DNA of 64,000 nucleotides from Phocoena phocoena. Lineage: Eukaryota; Chordata; Mammalia; Artiodactyla; Phocoenidae. Below, one piece after another: positions 1 through 9,360 of the stretch (position 1 is its first letter; each line of letters starts with the position of its first letter). The notes under the pieces are model-generated. The model made no database searches. It saw nothing but the letters and a program-made list of their open reading frames with translations, and had not been told where the DNA came from. Position numbers and translations under genes: made by a program. Location of the stretch: positions 164,709,270 through 164,773,269 of the forward strand of contig NC_089220.1 in NCBI RefSeq assembly GCF_963924675.1, in the 5' to 3' direction.

Positions 1-41
1 ATATTAGTTGATAGTTTATTTTCTAAATTACTCTTTTTCAG

Positions 42-97
42 GTCAGATAAAACTCTTCAAGATATTGTATACAAATTAGTTCCAGGGCTTTTCAAAA
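42..97 (+). CDS. BMI1: BMI1 exon, residues 70-89
   Basis: The acceptor is a pyrimidine run ending CAG at 39-41 and the donor is GTGAGT from 98. The exon encodes [18 protein letters not shown] and splits codons at both ends: the last base of Arg70 and the first base of Asn89. It follows the RING finger in the protein. Confidence 0.96.
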
Positions 98-2024
98 GTG
101 AGTAACTTGCTTAAAAATGAATTTTTAAAAAGTATTTATCAGTTTTACCTGCTATGTTTAAGTCTTTTTTTTCCCTCCTCTTTAGATGAAATGAAGAGAA
201 GAAGGGATTTTTATGCAGCTCATCCTTCAGCTGATGGTAACCTCTTTAGAGGGGGAAAGACATTTTATTTGGAGGGAGAACTTATCCAGTAATTTATTAA
301 AATTAAGCTTAAAAGTACCAATTCCATTCTTCTATATGTATAATATTTAATTAAATATTTAATTCTTAAAAATTGAATTAAAAAATGTCTTTATAGCTGC
401 CAATGGCTCTAATGAAGATAGAGGAGAAGTTGCAGATGAAGATAAGAGAATTATAACTGATGATGAAATAATAAGTTTATCCATTGAATTCTTTGACCAG
501 AACAGGTAAATTCTTTAGGAAATGTGTTTTATGCTAATATATTTATTAGATACATTATTTGCCTAATAAATTATCTGTTTCTTAGATTGGATCGGAAAGT
601 AAATAAAGACAAGGAGAAATCTAAGGAGGAGGTATGTTCCATCTTACAGAAACACATAGAAGATGCATTGTTTGGATTCTAGATTTTATGAGGGCGTATG
701 TTGCCCTTTAGCATATCCTAGGGTCAGATGTTGCTATCAAGTAGAAGAAAATCATCATGTTTGTTGTTTAAGTGTGATCTGTATTCAATAGTTACTAGAT
801 AGAATTTATCTTATATATGATTACTATTCTTACAAAATATTTTCAGTAATTAATGTTTAATGCTTTGATGTACTGAAGGAATCTGTTCATTTAGTATTTA
901 TAATAATAGCAAACTCAAAGTATAGCTGAGAACTTAGTCAAATCTCAGCTTTGGTATTCGTACCTTTTGTCATACTCAGACATCTATCTATTTTTTTTGA
1001 CTTTAAAAAAAATCTTAAAGTTAGGAACTTAAAAAAATTATTTTTCTTAAATATGCTCTTAGGTGAATGATAAAAGGTATTTACGATGCCCAGCAGCAAT
1101 GACTGTGATGCACCTAAGAAAGTTTCTCAGAAGTAAAATGGACATACCTAATACTTTCCAGGTATCTACTTTATAGTCTTCATGCATTCTATGTAAATCT
1201 TTAAAAAAAAATTTCAATGACATTTTCCTTTTTGGATTCTAAACCCAAAAAAGCAACAGAATTTTTTTTTAATTTAGTACTTTATTTGGAAATAGCTCTT
1301 AAAATATTTGGTATGGATTCTGTTTTATGCTGTGAAAACAAATCCCTTAATTTCAAGAAATGTTTTCCCTCATTTGAAGTTTCCAGAGGGATTCTTTCTT
1401 TGTCCAAATGTTTGGAGAAAATGTTTTTTAAAAGCATTTTTGGATTCTATTTAGATGGCCAAAAAATCTAGATTTACCATCATTCTTTGTGACGCTTAAT
1501 AATTGAAGTGTTGTTTTTCAACAGATTGACGTCATGTATGAAGAGGAACCTTTAAAGGATTACTATACACTAATGGACATTGCCTACATTTATACCTGGA
1601 GAAGGGTAAGTAGCGTACCTGATGCTCGCAGGTTATTTTTGTAGACTGTACTTAAAGATCTAAGACTGATTTTTTTTTCCTCTTAATTTTATAGAATGGT
1701 CCGCTTCCTTTGAAATACAGAGTTCGACCTACTTGTAAAAGAATGAAGATCAGTCATCAGAGAGATGGACTGACAAACGCTGGAGAACTGGAAAGTGACT
1801 CTGGGAGTGACAAGGCCAACAGCCCAGCAGGAGGTATTCCCTCCACCTCTTCTTGTTTGCCCAGCCCCGGCACTCCAGTCCAGTCTCCTCATCCTCAGTT
1901 TCCTCACATTTCCAGCACTATGAATGGAACCAGCAGCAGCCCCAGCGGTAACCACCAATCTTCTTTTGCCAATAGACCTCGAAAATCGTCAGTAAATGGG
2001 TCGTCAGCAACTTCATCTGGTTGA
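42..2024 (+). CDS. BMI1: BMI1 (PCGF4) Polycomb ring finger protein, 3' coding exons (partial gene)
   Basis: BMI1 is a core subunit of nuclear Polycomb repressive complex 1. It pairs through its N-terminal RING with RING1/RNF2 to stimulate H2A K119 mono-ubiquitination. Seven coding exons are visible: 42-97, 186-236, 397-505, 586-631, 1063-1161, 1525-1605 and 1695-2024, all with AG/GT junctions and consistent phase. Joined, they give 257 residues (70-326 in the usual numbering), exactly completing the 326-residue length of human BMI1. The RING finger (about residues 18-57) lies upstream, outside the window. Visible parts are the KRRR and KRMK basic motifs (about 92-95 and 232-235), an acidic linker, the RAWUL ubiquitin-like fold (about 120-235) and a Ser/Pro-rich tail ending SSATSSG. 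No frameshift or stop is seen. Introns are short (80-431 bp). Recognition rests on near-identity with the mammalian protein as I remember it. Confidence 0.98.
186..236 (+). CDS. BMI1: BMI1 exon, residues 89-106
   Basis: The acceptor is TTTAG at 181-185 and the donor is GTAACC from 237. The exon encodes [16 protein letters not shown], including the basic KRRR motif described as a nuclear localisation signal candidate in BMI1. The intron before it is only 88 bp. Confidence 0.96.
397..505 (+). CDS. BMI1: BMI1 exon, residues 106-142
   Basis: The acceptor is TTATAG ending at 396 and the donor is GTAAAT from 506. The exon encodes the acidic linker ([16 protein letters not shown]) and the start of the ubiquitin-like region ([15 protein letters not shown]). 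Confidence 0.96.
586..631 (+). CDS. BMI1: BMI1 exon, residues 142-157
   Basis: The acceptor is CTTAG at 581-585 and the donor is GTATGT from 632. This 46-base exon encodes the lysine-rich [15 protein letters not shown] segment. It is too short to stand out as an open frame and was identified by protein similarity and splice phase. Confidence 0.95.
1063..1161 (+). CDS. BMI1: BMI1 exon, residues 158-190 (RAWUL)
   Basis: The acceptor is CTCTTAG ending at 1062 and the donor is GTATCT from 1162. The 33 codons are in phase and encode [18 protein letters not shown] onward, the first half of the RAWUL ubiquitin-like fold that binds PHC proteins and other partners. Confidence 0.97.
1525..1605 (+). 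CDS. BMI1: BMI1 exon, residues 191-217 (RAWUL)
   Basis: The acceptor is TCAACAG ending at 1524 and the donor is GTAAGT from 1606. The 27 in-phase codons encode [20 protein letters not shown] and then YIYTWRR, the second half of the RAWUL fold. Confidence 0.97.
1695..2024 (+). CDS. BMI1: BMI1 terminal coding exon, residues 218-326
   Basis: The acceptor is TTTATAG ending at 1694 and the TGA stop is at 2022-2024. The exon encodes the end of the RAWUL region, the KRMK nuclear localisation motif, and the Ser/Pro-rich C-terminal tail that is phosphorylated and linked to protein turnover in BMI1. The exon continues into the 3'UTR. A long antisense open frame over the same bases is a shadow of this conserved coding sequence. 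Confidence 0.98.
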   Translation, partial: NGPLPLKYRVRPTCKRMKISHQRDGLTNAGELESDSGSDKANSPAGGIPSTSSCLPSPGTPVQSPHPQFPHISSTMNGTSSSPSGNHQSSFANRPRKSSVNGSSATSSG

Positions 2025-2504
2025 TACCTGAGACTGTTGAGGAAAAAAATTTTAAACCCCTGATTTATATAGATATCTTCATGCCATTACAGCTTTATAG
2101 ATGCTAATACATGTGACTATCGTCCAATTTGCTTTCTTTTGTAGTGACGTTAAATTTGGCTATAAAAGATGGACTAGGTGTGATATTCATATGGACGTTA
2201 ATGAAAAGGAAGATTATTTCTCGAAAGAATTGATTTCTGAGAAAGCAGGCAAGATGTTTTTCTGTGTGTTAGGACAGATGTGAAATGGTTTCTGTAACCA
2301 TTGTTTGGATTTGAAAATCTTCTGCAGTGGATATAAACATTGGGCCATAGTTTGTTAATCTCAACTAACGCCTACATTACATCCTCCCTGATTGTTCTTG
2401 TTATTATGCTGTTTTGTGAACCTGTAGAAAACAAGTGCTTTTTATCTTGAAATTCAACAAATGGAAAGAATATGCATAGAATAATGCATTCTATGTAGCC
2501 ATGT

Positions 2505-2512
2505 CACTGTGA
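2505..2512 (+). promoter_or_regulatory. miR-128 type 8-mer site in BMI1 3'UTR
   Basis: CACTGTGA is a full 8-mer match to the miR-128 seed. Repression of BMI1 by miR-128 is established in other mammals. That this exact site is the functional one here is inferred. Confidence 0.5.
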
Positions 2513-2742
2513 ATAACAATTTCTTGCATATTTAGCCATTTTGATTCCTGTTTGATTTTTACTTCTCTGTTGCTGCGGGAAACCGATCAAAGGAAAGTAA
2601 ACTTCAGTTTTACAATCTGTAAGCCTAAAAGCGGGTACTACCGTTTATTTTACTGACTTGTTTAAATGATTCGCTTTTGTATGAATCAGATGGCATTATG
2701 CTTATTGTACAATGCCATATTGGTATACGACATAACAGGAAA

Positions 2743-2749
2743 CAGTATT
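2743..2749 (+). promoter_or_regulatory. miR-200bc/429 type seed site in BMI1 3'UTR
   Basis: CAGTATT matches the seed of miR-200b/c and miR-429, which are reported to repress BMI1. Function here is inferred. Confidence 0.45.
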
Positions 2750-3111
2750 GTATGATATATTTATAAATACTATAAAGAAAATATTGTGTTTCATGCATTC
2801 AGAGATGGTTGTTAAAATTCTCCCAACTGGTTCGACCTTTGCAGATACCTATGTTTGAGCCTTATCACCATAGGATATTTTTAATGTGGATATTTAATTC
2901 TAAATTTTGTTCCATTGGAAGCGATTGGCATATCGTAATACTGACTTTTCTCTAGTAATACCTGTTTACTTTTAAAATTAATAGTTGCATTAAAGAAAAA
3001 CTTTTCACTAAGGAAATTGGAAATGCTTTCTTCATTTCCCATTGCTTATGATGGAATTAATGTGTTTTTAAAATGCATATTGATCGCTGTAATTCTAAAA
3101 CAAATATTTTA

Positions 3112-3117
3112 AATAAA
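3112..3117 (+). terminator. BMI1: Possible proximal BMI1 polyadenylation signal (AATAAA)
   Basis: Canonical hexamer about 1.09 kb after the stop codon. Use would remove the miR-203 and miR-218 type sites but keep the miR-128 and miR-200 type sites. Use is inferred, not shown. Confidence 0.4.
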
Positions 3118-3447
3118 CCAGCAAATTGCTGGAAGAAGGCATTTTATCTAAAATTATTTTAATATGTGGCATAGTGGAAATTTCAAACTTAAGAATTGCT
3201 TTTACAGTTATAAACAGTGGAATATGCCCTCTCTGTAATGTCTGGAAATAGAAGCAATTTATTGTGAGCTTCTACAGGTATTAGTTTTTAAATACAGTGA
3301 GCATGTTGAATTTAAAGTATGAATATCCCCAACAATTTTCAGTTTGTGTTTTGCTTTGGTCGAACTTGTTCATCACCCATCAGTTATTTGTGAGGGTGTT
3401 TATTCTCTATGAATATTGTTTCATGTTTGTATGGGGAAATTGTAGTT

Positions 3448-3457
3448 AAACATTTCA
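3448..3457 (+). promoter_or_regulatory. miR-203 type extended seed site in BMI1 3'UTR
   Basis: AAACATTTCA pairs with the miR-203 seed and continues past it. miR-203 is a reported BMI1 regulator. Function here is inferred. Confidence 0.45.
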
Positions 3458-3477
3458 TTGTCCCCCGTCTGCAAAAG

Positions 3478-3485
3478 AAGCACAA
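3478..3485 (+). promoter_or_regulatory. miR-218 type 8-mer site in BMI1 3'UTR
   Basis: AAGCACAA is a full 8-mer match to the miR-218 seed, and miR-218 is a reported BMI1 regulator. It lies only about 20 bases after the miR-203 type site, close enough for joint action. Confidence 0.45.
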
Positions 3486-3698
3486 TTCTATTGCTCTGTC
3501 TTGCTTATAGTCATTAAATCATTACTTTTACATATATTGCTGTTACTTCTGCTTTCTTTAAAGATACAGTAAATGAAGTTTTATGAAACCACAAAATACA
3601 TATATTTTTATTTTGACCTAAATTTGTACAGTCCCATTGTAAGTGTTGTTTCTAATGATAGATGTAAAATTAAATTTCATTTGTAATTGGAAAAATCC

Positions 3699-3743
3699 AA
3701 TAAAAAGGATATTCATTTAGAAAATAGCTAAGACTTTAATAAA
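3699..3743 (+). terminator. BMI1: Distal BMI1 polyadenylation signals (two AATAAA)
   Basis: Two canonical hexamers, 3699-3704 and 3738-3743, lie 39 bases apart at the position expected for the end of the long BMI1 mRNA. T- and GT-containing sequence follows downstream, as expected for a cleavage region. Confidence 0.65.
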
Positions 3744-3760
3744 AATTTGATATGAAAAGC

Positions 3761-6539
3761 ACAATGTGCAGAAGTTTTGGAAACCCTATTGTGGATTACA
3801 ACAGGTAAAAGCTGAAGAACATCCATTGCTGTCTTAGTGATGTTGCTGAGAGTACATGCTTTGTTGTATAATTGCTTGAAAGCCCAATTGAAAGATGTAT
3901 CTGTTTATTTACTCTACAATCTTTGAAGTAAAAGTTACCCATGTTTGCCAATTTTGGTGAATTTAACTTATTTTTCTAGGCTTTTCTTCTCAAGTTGTTC
4001 TTGATGTTATCTAAGACAAGAAAAAAAAGTTAATGGAAGTTTCAAGTGATGTTTTTATTTTGGATATGACTGTGTATATAAAAAATGCAAAAATATTTTT
4101 CAAAGGCTAAAAACTTAAAGTGCTAGTGGATTGTCATTTGACTTACACAAAACCAAGTCATAGGATCAACACAGAACTCAAAGATTTTACATCTCAACCT
4201 TTTTATGGACTTATTTTTGAAATTAGTAAAGTATCAGATGTTGCATTTATGGCTTACCTAACACTATTTCACCATATTTGAAAACATGTCCATTTATTTT
4301 GTTTGAAAGAGGAATTTCCCCCCTACTCAATTTGAAAATTGCTTAAGCTTTAAAGGCTATTTCAGCTAAAATTTGTCTTTTAATGAAACGAGAGTATAAT
4401 GTTTTGTATTTTATAAGCAGCCATCACGGGTTTGACAATTAGGCTTTAAAACTTTTGCTGAACTACCACTTAAAATTTCAATGTTACAAAAACCCATATC
4501 AAAGCTGCTAACTTTGTAACTCTTAGCAGTCAAGGCAGGGTGCGTGAAAAGTCGGCTTTAAGTTTGGCTTTTGCTTCTGAACAGTATTCTGGGATTCTAT
4601 ACCACAAAGTTAGAGCTAAAAATATTCCACAGAAAATGCCTAAATTGATTTCACAGATTTTAGCTTAAATGCAAAAAAAGAATGAGGCTTGTTGCTGTTG
4701 TATAAATAGTGATCTATCTTGCTTTACACATGCATACCACTTTACAAATACCTTTTTGCTTTTAAAATTGCCGGCCGTTAATTGCTCTGAGTTGAAAAAA
4801 AAAGTTGCCCTTCAGTTGACTTAACCTACCGACCATATTGCTTTGTTTCCTTATCCATATGTGCAAATGTTAGGACCTTTGGAGGTACAATGCAACAGGC
4901 AGAGTAAGCTGATAGGGGCTTTCCTTCATCCTTTCCTCTTATTCTTTTCCCAATATTGGAGTTGCAGTTCATTTGTGAAGTCTTTCCGTACACTCGTTGT
5001 ATAGGCCTATCAAAGTGTTTTGTTATGAAACCTTAATAGCAATGTAAAAGGAATCCATGTGAAATACTACTTGCACTGGCCAAGAAGAAATGAAAATGTT
5101 TGGTTTTTGAAAAATAGTTTAATGGTAATCTTTGGAGGAGATGGGATTTTAATTTTAGAAACAATTTGCACATGGAACCTAGTCTCCTTTAGAATCCTGA
5201 GGTGAAGGAAGTGTTATTTTTGTTCATTTCTCTTTATATTTTAAAGGTTTTAAAGATATATCTTTTCCTTCTGACATTACCCTGGAATGACAGTTGGAAA
5301 TTCTGATTCAGTTTGGTGCTCCATGAAATGGAGGCTCCATGTTATTTTGAAATACAATGATTGTTTCTTCCATACAGTTTTACTCGCCTTTTATCCAAAA
5401 CAAAAGGTCTTGATGAAATTACATTTTAAAGGACCCTTAAAAAAAAGAAGTATATACCTTTAAGACTTCTAAGTTTCAAAGAGCACAGAACGCAGCTCCA
5501 ACATAAGGCTCTTGGGTTAGATAAGGTCACTTCGCTTGAGGATGTTTCTTCAAGTAAAAAATGAACAGTACAACAGGTGATTATTTCTAAGGTCGCTTAA
5601 AAAAAAATCCGGATTCCTCCAAAATAAAACCTTGAATTAAACTGGGACCACAGAATTCAGATAGATGGGTTCTTTACAAGGAAGAGAAAGTATCACATAT
5701 TAGAGCCTCCCAGTAGATCAGACTTGGGAAATGCCACCGCGAAGCCTGTCCATCTCCTTACAAATCTCAAGATCTCCCAGTTTTGATTATGAAAGTCTCC
5801 GAAAATGTTTACACAGTCGAGTGTTTCCTGTTTCCGCACTTAATTTTTTTTAACGTTTTTTCTTCTTTTGGTTCTTGAAACGGATTTCCTTTATTTGCAC
5901 CAGTTTCTTTTTCTGAGTGTGCAATTTCTAGAGGTCTCACATGAAGACTTCACCATCAACTTTTTGTTTCATCAAGTCGACGACATCAACAGTTATTCAT
6001 CACTGGAAAGGCTACTCCAGGATCCTTATGAGTTTTCTGAAGAAGTTCAAGTGCCTGTGGAAAACTCACCCGAAGTCTCATTTAACGCCCTAAATGAATA
6101 GTAAGCACTCAATAAAACTTCCAATGGATGAGTTAAATTATCCCCATTCTTCTGTTTTCTTAAAATATCCCTTCCAGAGGCTATTAGAAGGAAATTTCCC
6201 AAAATAGCAAGTGATGTTCCCTCAGAGTCACCTACATTTCAGTTAAAAAAAAAAAAAGTTACTTCTTGCTCTGATTGTTGGGTGGTCATCAACTCCAAAC
6301 TTCAAAGTGAACGTGATTTCAAGTTCCGTGCGGATTCGGCGCTCTTCAACTCTGTCCTTCTAAGTTAGCTAGAACCCAACAGACCCTCGGAAGGCTGCGG
6401 ACTAGGGTACTCGGGAAACGCGTCGAAAATTGGGATGGAAGGAATGAGAACGTTACAGAGATGGATAAAGAAGTTACTGGAGACAGCGAAGCCTGTCCAG
6501 GAGCTCCAGTCTTAGGTCTAAGTGCCCCCACGAGTGGAA
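3761..6539. other. Intergenic region downstream of BMI1
   Basis: AT-rich sequence with no recognised gene, SINE or L1. A 77-codon open frame at 5868-6101 has no family I recognise and no supporting context. The GC content rises from about 6300 into the CpG island. Confidence 0.6.
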
Positions 6540-9360
6540 ATATTCAAAGAAAGCCGAAGACAGGAGCGCAGTGCGCGGCTTGCAAGATAAAGCGGGGGCG
6601 AGGGTAATTAGGGTGGAAAGAGCAGCGGCTTAAAAAAAAAGAGAGAAAGAAAGGCTTCCTATGTTCGGGTGCCCGGTGGAAAGGGCACAGGACGCCCGGC
6701 TGGAGAAAATGACCTTCGTTTCCCGGCAGCGCTGCCTTCCCGATTAGGGAGCCTTTACCAAAAGGACCGGTTACAGAGAAAACGGCCCTTCTCCCTGTTT
6801 TGTTTTTTACCCAGCAGCTCTCCGAGAACCGCAAAGAGCGACAGCCCAGACCTCCGCCCCCGATTGCGCCGCGGGGTTCGGCCCGGCCCAACGCTCGAGC
6901 CCAGGCCGCGGGGCACCGGGAGGCCATTTTGCGCGTGCGCGGCGCGCCACCCTCGGCTCGGCGGACTCGGATCCCGCCAATTTTGAAAGCGAGATTCCCA
7001 GGCCTCGGCAGGCTGGGGAGGAGGGAAAACGAAGTCGTGTCTCCAAGGCCGGACCCGGTGGCAAGCGGCGGCGACAGCCGGGTGCGCGTGATCTCACAAG
7101 GCGGCCCCCGTCCTGCCGAAAGCCTCACCTTCCGGCGGGACACCGAGGCGCGGCAACCGGCCCCTGGGCCGCGAGAGCTCAGCGCGGGCGGGAAAGTGTC
7201 CCACGTCCCGGGAGGCGGCGGCGTCGCCTGCAAAGCCCTCAGAAGAGATTCCTTGCGGGGCCATTCCAAATTATCGCCTCGCTTTGCCCTCCTCCCTCCG
7301 GCTGCTTCAAATCCTGTGCCCTTTCTCCTTCAATAACAAGGTGTCCTTGGAGTTTAGGGTTTTGTTGGAAAGACTGTAAGCCAAATTATTAACAAAATAT
7401 AAAACTGCCATTTGAGGCTTCCCGAAGGCTGAGCTTCAGCCTACCCGAAGGGTCCTCCAGTTGAACTTGTTTAATGGGTAGAACGGGCTTTAATCCCCTG
7501 GGAAGAAAACCTGACCAGGTGACAGTGTCGAGGAAGGGGTGGCTGCGCGATAGGAATCTTAAGATCTGGGCAAAGGACCACACTTTGGGACCCAAATGCG
7601 AAGCCTGGGGCTCCGGGCAGGGCGAATCTGGAAGGTCCGGTGCTCTCGCACTCCGGCGCCATTGAGACCCCGGCGGGGCAGAGGATCGGGCGGTTGGAGA
7701 TTGGGATATCGCCTCTGAAAGCCGCCGGGACGCAGCCGTTTCCAGCAGAGTCCGCGCCTGCCTGATCCCCGGGGCAGAAAAGCTTCTCTGACCCAGGAGT
7801 CCCACGTGCGCCCAAAAACGGGGAGAGGAAGGGACGGCTTGGGGAGGGGACCGGGGTAACAGCAGAGAAATGAAAGCGGCCTAAAATGGGAGACGCCCGG
7901 CGAGTCCTCTTTATCGGCGCGGCAGACTGCAGGAGCCGCCATTTGGTGGCGGATTTCGGTATTTCAGTAGCACGTTGTGCTGAACGTCACAACTGGCTTG
8001 TCTACGTGGCAAGGTCGTTTCGGAACCGCCGTTTTTAAAAATGCAAATTTCCCCCTGGCCTCCCCCCTTCCCCGGAGCGCCGACCCCTCCCCCACTCGCG
8101 GTGGAGGGCGCCGCGTCTCAGCTCCCCCTCGACCCGGGGCGGGGACCTCGGGGCTGCACTGGGCTCCACCCGCGCCCAAGGGCTAGTGTGATGCGGGGTG
8201 GAGCCCAGCGCAGGACTAACGGGTGTTTTTCTCCCCGTTTTTCCCAGATTGCGAGCCCGCAGCTTTCCTCTCCCCTAAGGAGAATCTCATTTCCTTGGGG
8301 CGGTGACGGGCATTGTCTTTTTGCGGGGGTCGCGTGCCAGCCCTGGCCTCCCGCCTCACACCTCTCGGAAGCAAGGAAGAGAAAGGCTGGCCAGGCCTGG
8401 CGGAAAGGGACCCACCCGACGAGACGCGGCTCCTCGGGTAGTGTCGGGTTAGCATCCCGGACTGGCGCTTTCAGCTCGCTCCGGAGCCCTTGGGAGACCC
8501 AGGGAGCTACACACCTCTGGGGAGTGCCAGGACGTCGGCGTCCCACCCGGGGTCACCCTTCTTACACGGTCTCCATTAAAAGCCCCCGAAGCGCGAGGTG
8601 CCTATCGAGAGGAGAACAAAGGGCCGAGGGGCGAGCGCAAGGCGAGTCGGCGCGCGCGGTTGCCCTTAGCTGGGCCCGACTCGGAGGCGGGGGCGCCAGG
8701 AGGGCTGACTCGCGGCCGGGAAGGGAGGCGGCGGGCGCGCAGCGGAGTCCGCAGCCCCCGCCTCCCCGGCGGACTGAAAGAGTCGTCTTTGAACCAGAGC
8801 TGCCATGTTGCATTCGCGGAGGACGCCAGTAATTTGACGCTCCCGAAGCAGCGACACCCCTAACCCGAGAGCCTTTCGGGGCCCTACGTGCCGCACAGCA
8901 GTGGTCACAGCCCGAAGGGGCCGCGGGGCGCGGGCGGGAGCGCGAGCCCTGCGGGCGGCCGAGCCGGGGCGGCCGCGGCGCCGCCGCTTCCCCTCGCCAC
9001 CTTCCTTCCAGGGGCTGCGGGGCTGCGCGCTCTGCACAGGCTCGGTTGCCAGTAGCAACCACACGACGGCGATTTGCAGCCAGGGCTGCAGCCGCGGGTA
9101 CCGCCGCCGCTTCGTACATCTCGGTGTCTAGCGTTTAGAACTCTAGGGGTTGCCCTCGTTGACATCTCTCGCCTCCACCCCTCCGTGTCCTCATCCTCCG
9201 AGACCCTCAGCTCCACTCAAAAGCTAGTTCCCCCGGCTCGGCCCTACCCCCATGGCAGACAATAGATAAATAGGCTCCAAGCGCACGCTGCCGCGCAGGC
9301 ACCTGAGCCCCCGAGATCCCGGCGCTCGGCTTCGTCCCAGCCCCAGGTGCCCTCGTCTCC
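6540..9360. promoter_or_regulatory. Orphan CpG island 1 (intergenic, about 2.8 kb)
   Basis: A GC-rich, CpG-dense block, with a lower-GC gap near 7340-7470. It lies about 2.8 kb beyond the end of BMI1 and nearly 9 kb upstream of the SPAG6 start. Promoter-type motifs include a GCCATTTT YY1-like core at 6923-6930 immediately followed by an NRF1-like GCGCGTGCGC at 6931-6940, a second YY1-like CCGCCATTT at 7936-7944, and a GC box at 8136-8144. Open frames through it on both strands are by-products of GC-rich, stop-poor sequence. No spliced coding gene is recognised. It could be the promoter of a non-coding RNA, an upstream SPAG6 promoter, or a regulatory or Polycomb-bound island. Confidence 0.75.
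6923..6940 (+). promoter_or_regulatory. Adjacent YY1-like and NRF1-like sites in CpG island 1
   Basis: GCCATTTT abuts GCGCGTGCGC with no gap. The second matches the NRF1 consensus GCGCATGCGC with one difference. This pairing is typical of CpG-island promoters. Binding is inferred. Confidence 0.45.

Larger units (their letters stand above)
2025..3760 (+). other. BMI1: BMI1 3' untranslated region
   Basis: This AT-rich stretch follows the BMI1 stop and contains no coding sequence. Canonical AATAAA signals lie at 3112-3117, 3699-3704 and 3738-3743. The last two fit the full-length mammalian BMI1 transcript (3'UTR near 1.7-2 kb) and the first would give a shorter form. Seed matches for microRNAs reported to act on BMI1 are present and listed separately. 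The exact cleavage site is not determined. Confidence 0.8.

Noticed and set aside
5868..6101. 77-codon open frame in the BMI1-SPAG6 gap
   Set aside because: No similarity I recognise and no transcript signals beyond a nearby AATAAA. A chance frame is the simpler explanation, though not formally excluded.
6544..9265. Many overlapping open frames on both strands in CpG island 1 (up to 263 codons)
   Set aside because: GC-rich DNA has few stops. The products are Arg/Pro/Ala/Gly-rich, overlap each other in opposite frames and match no family I know.
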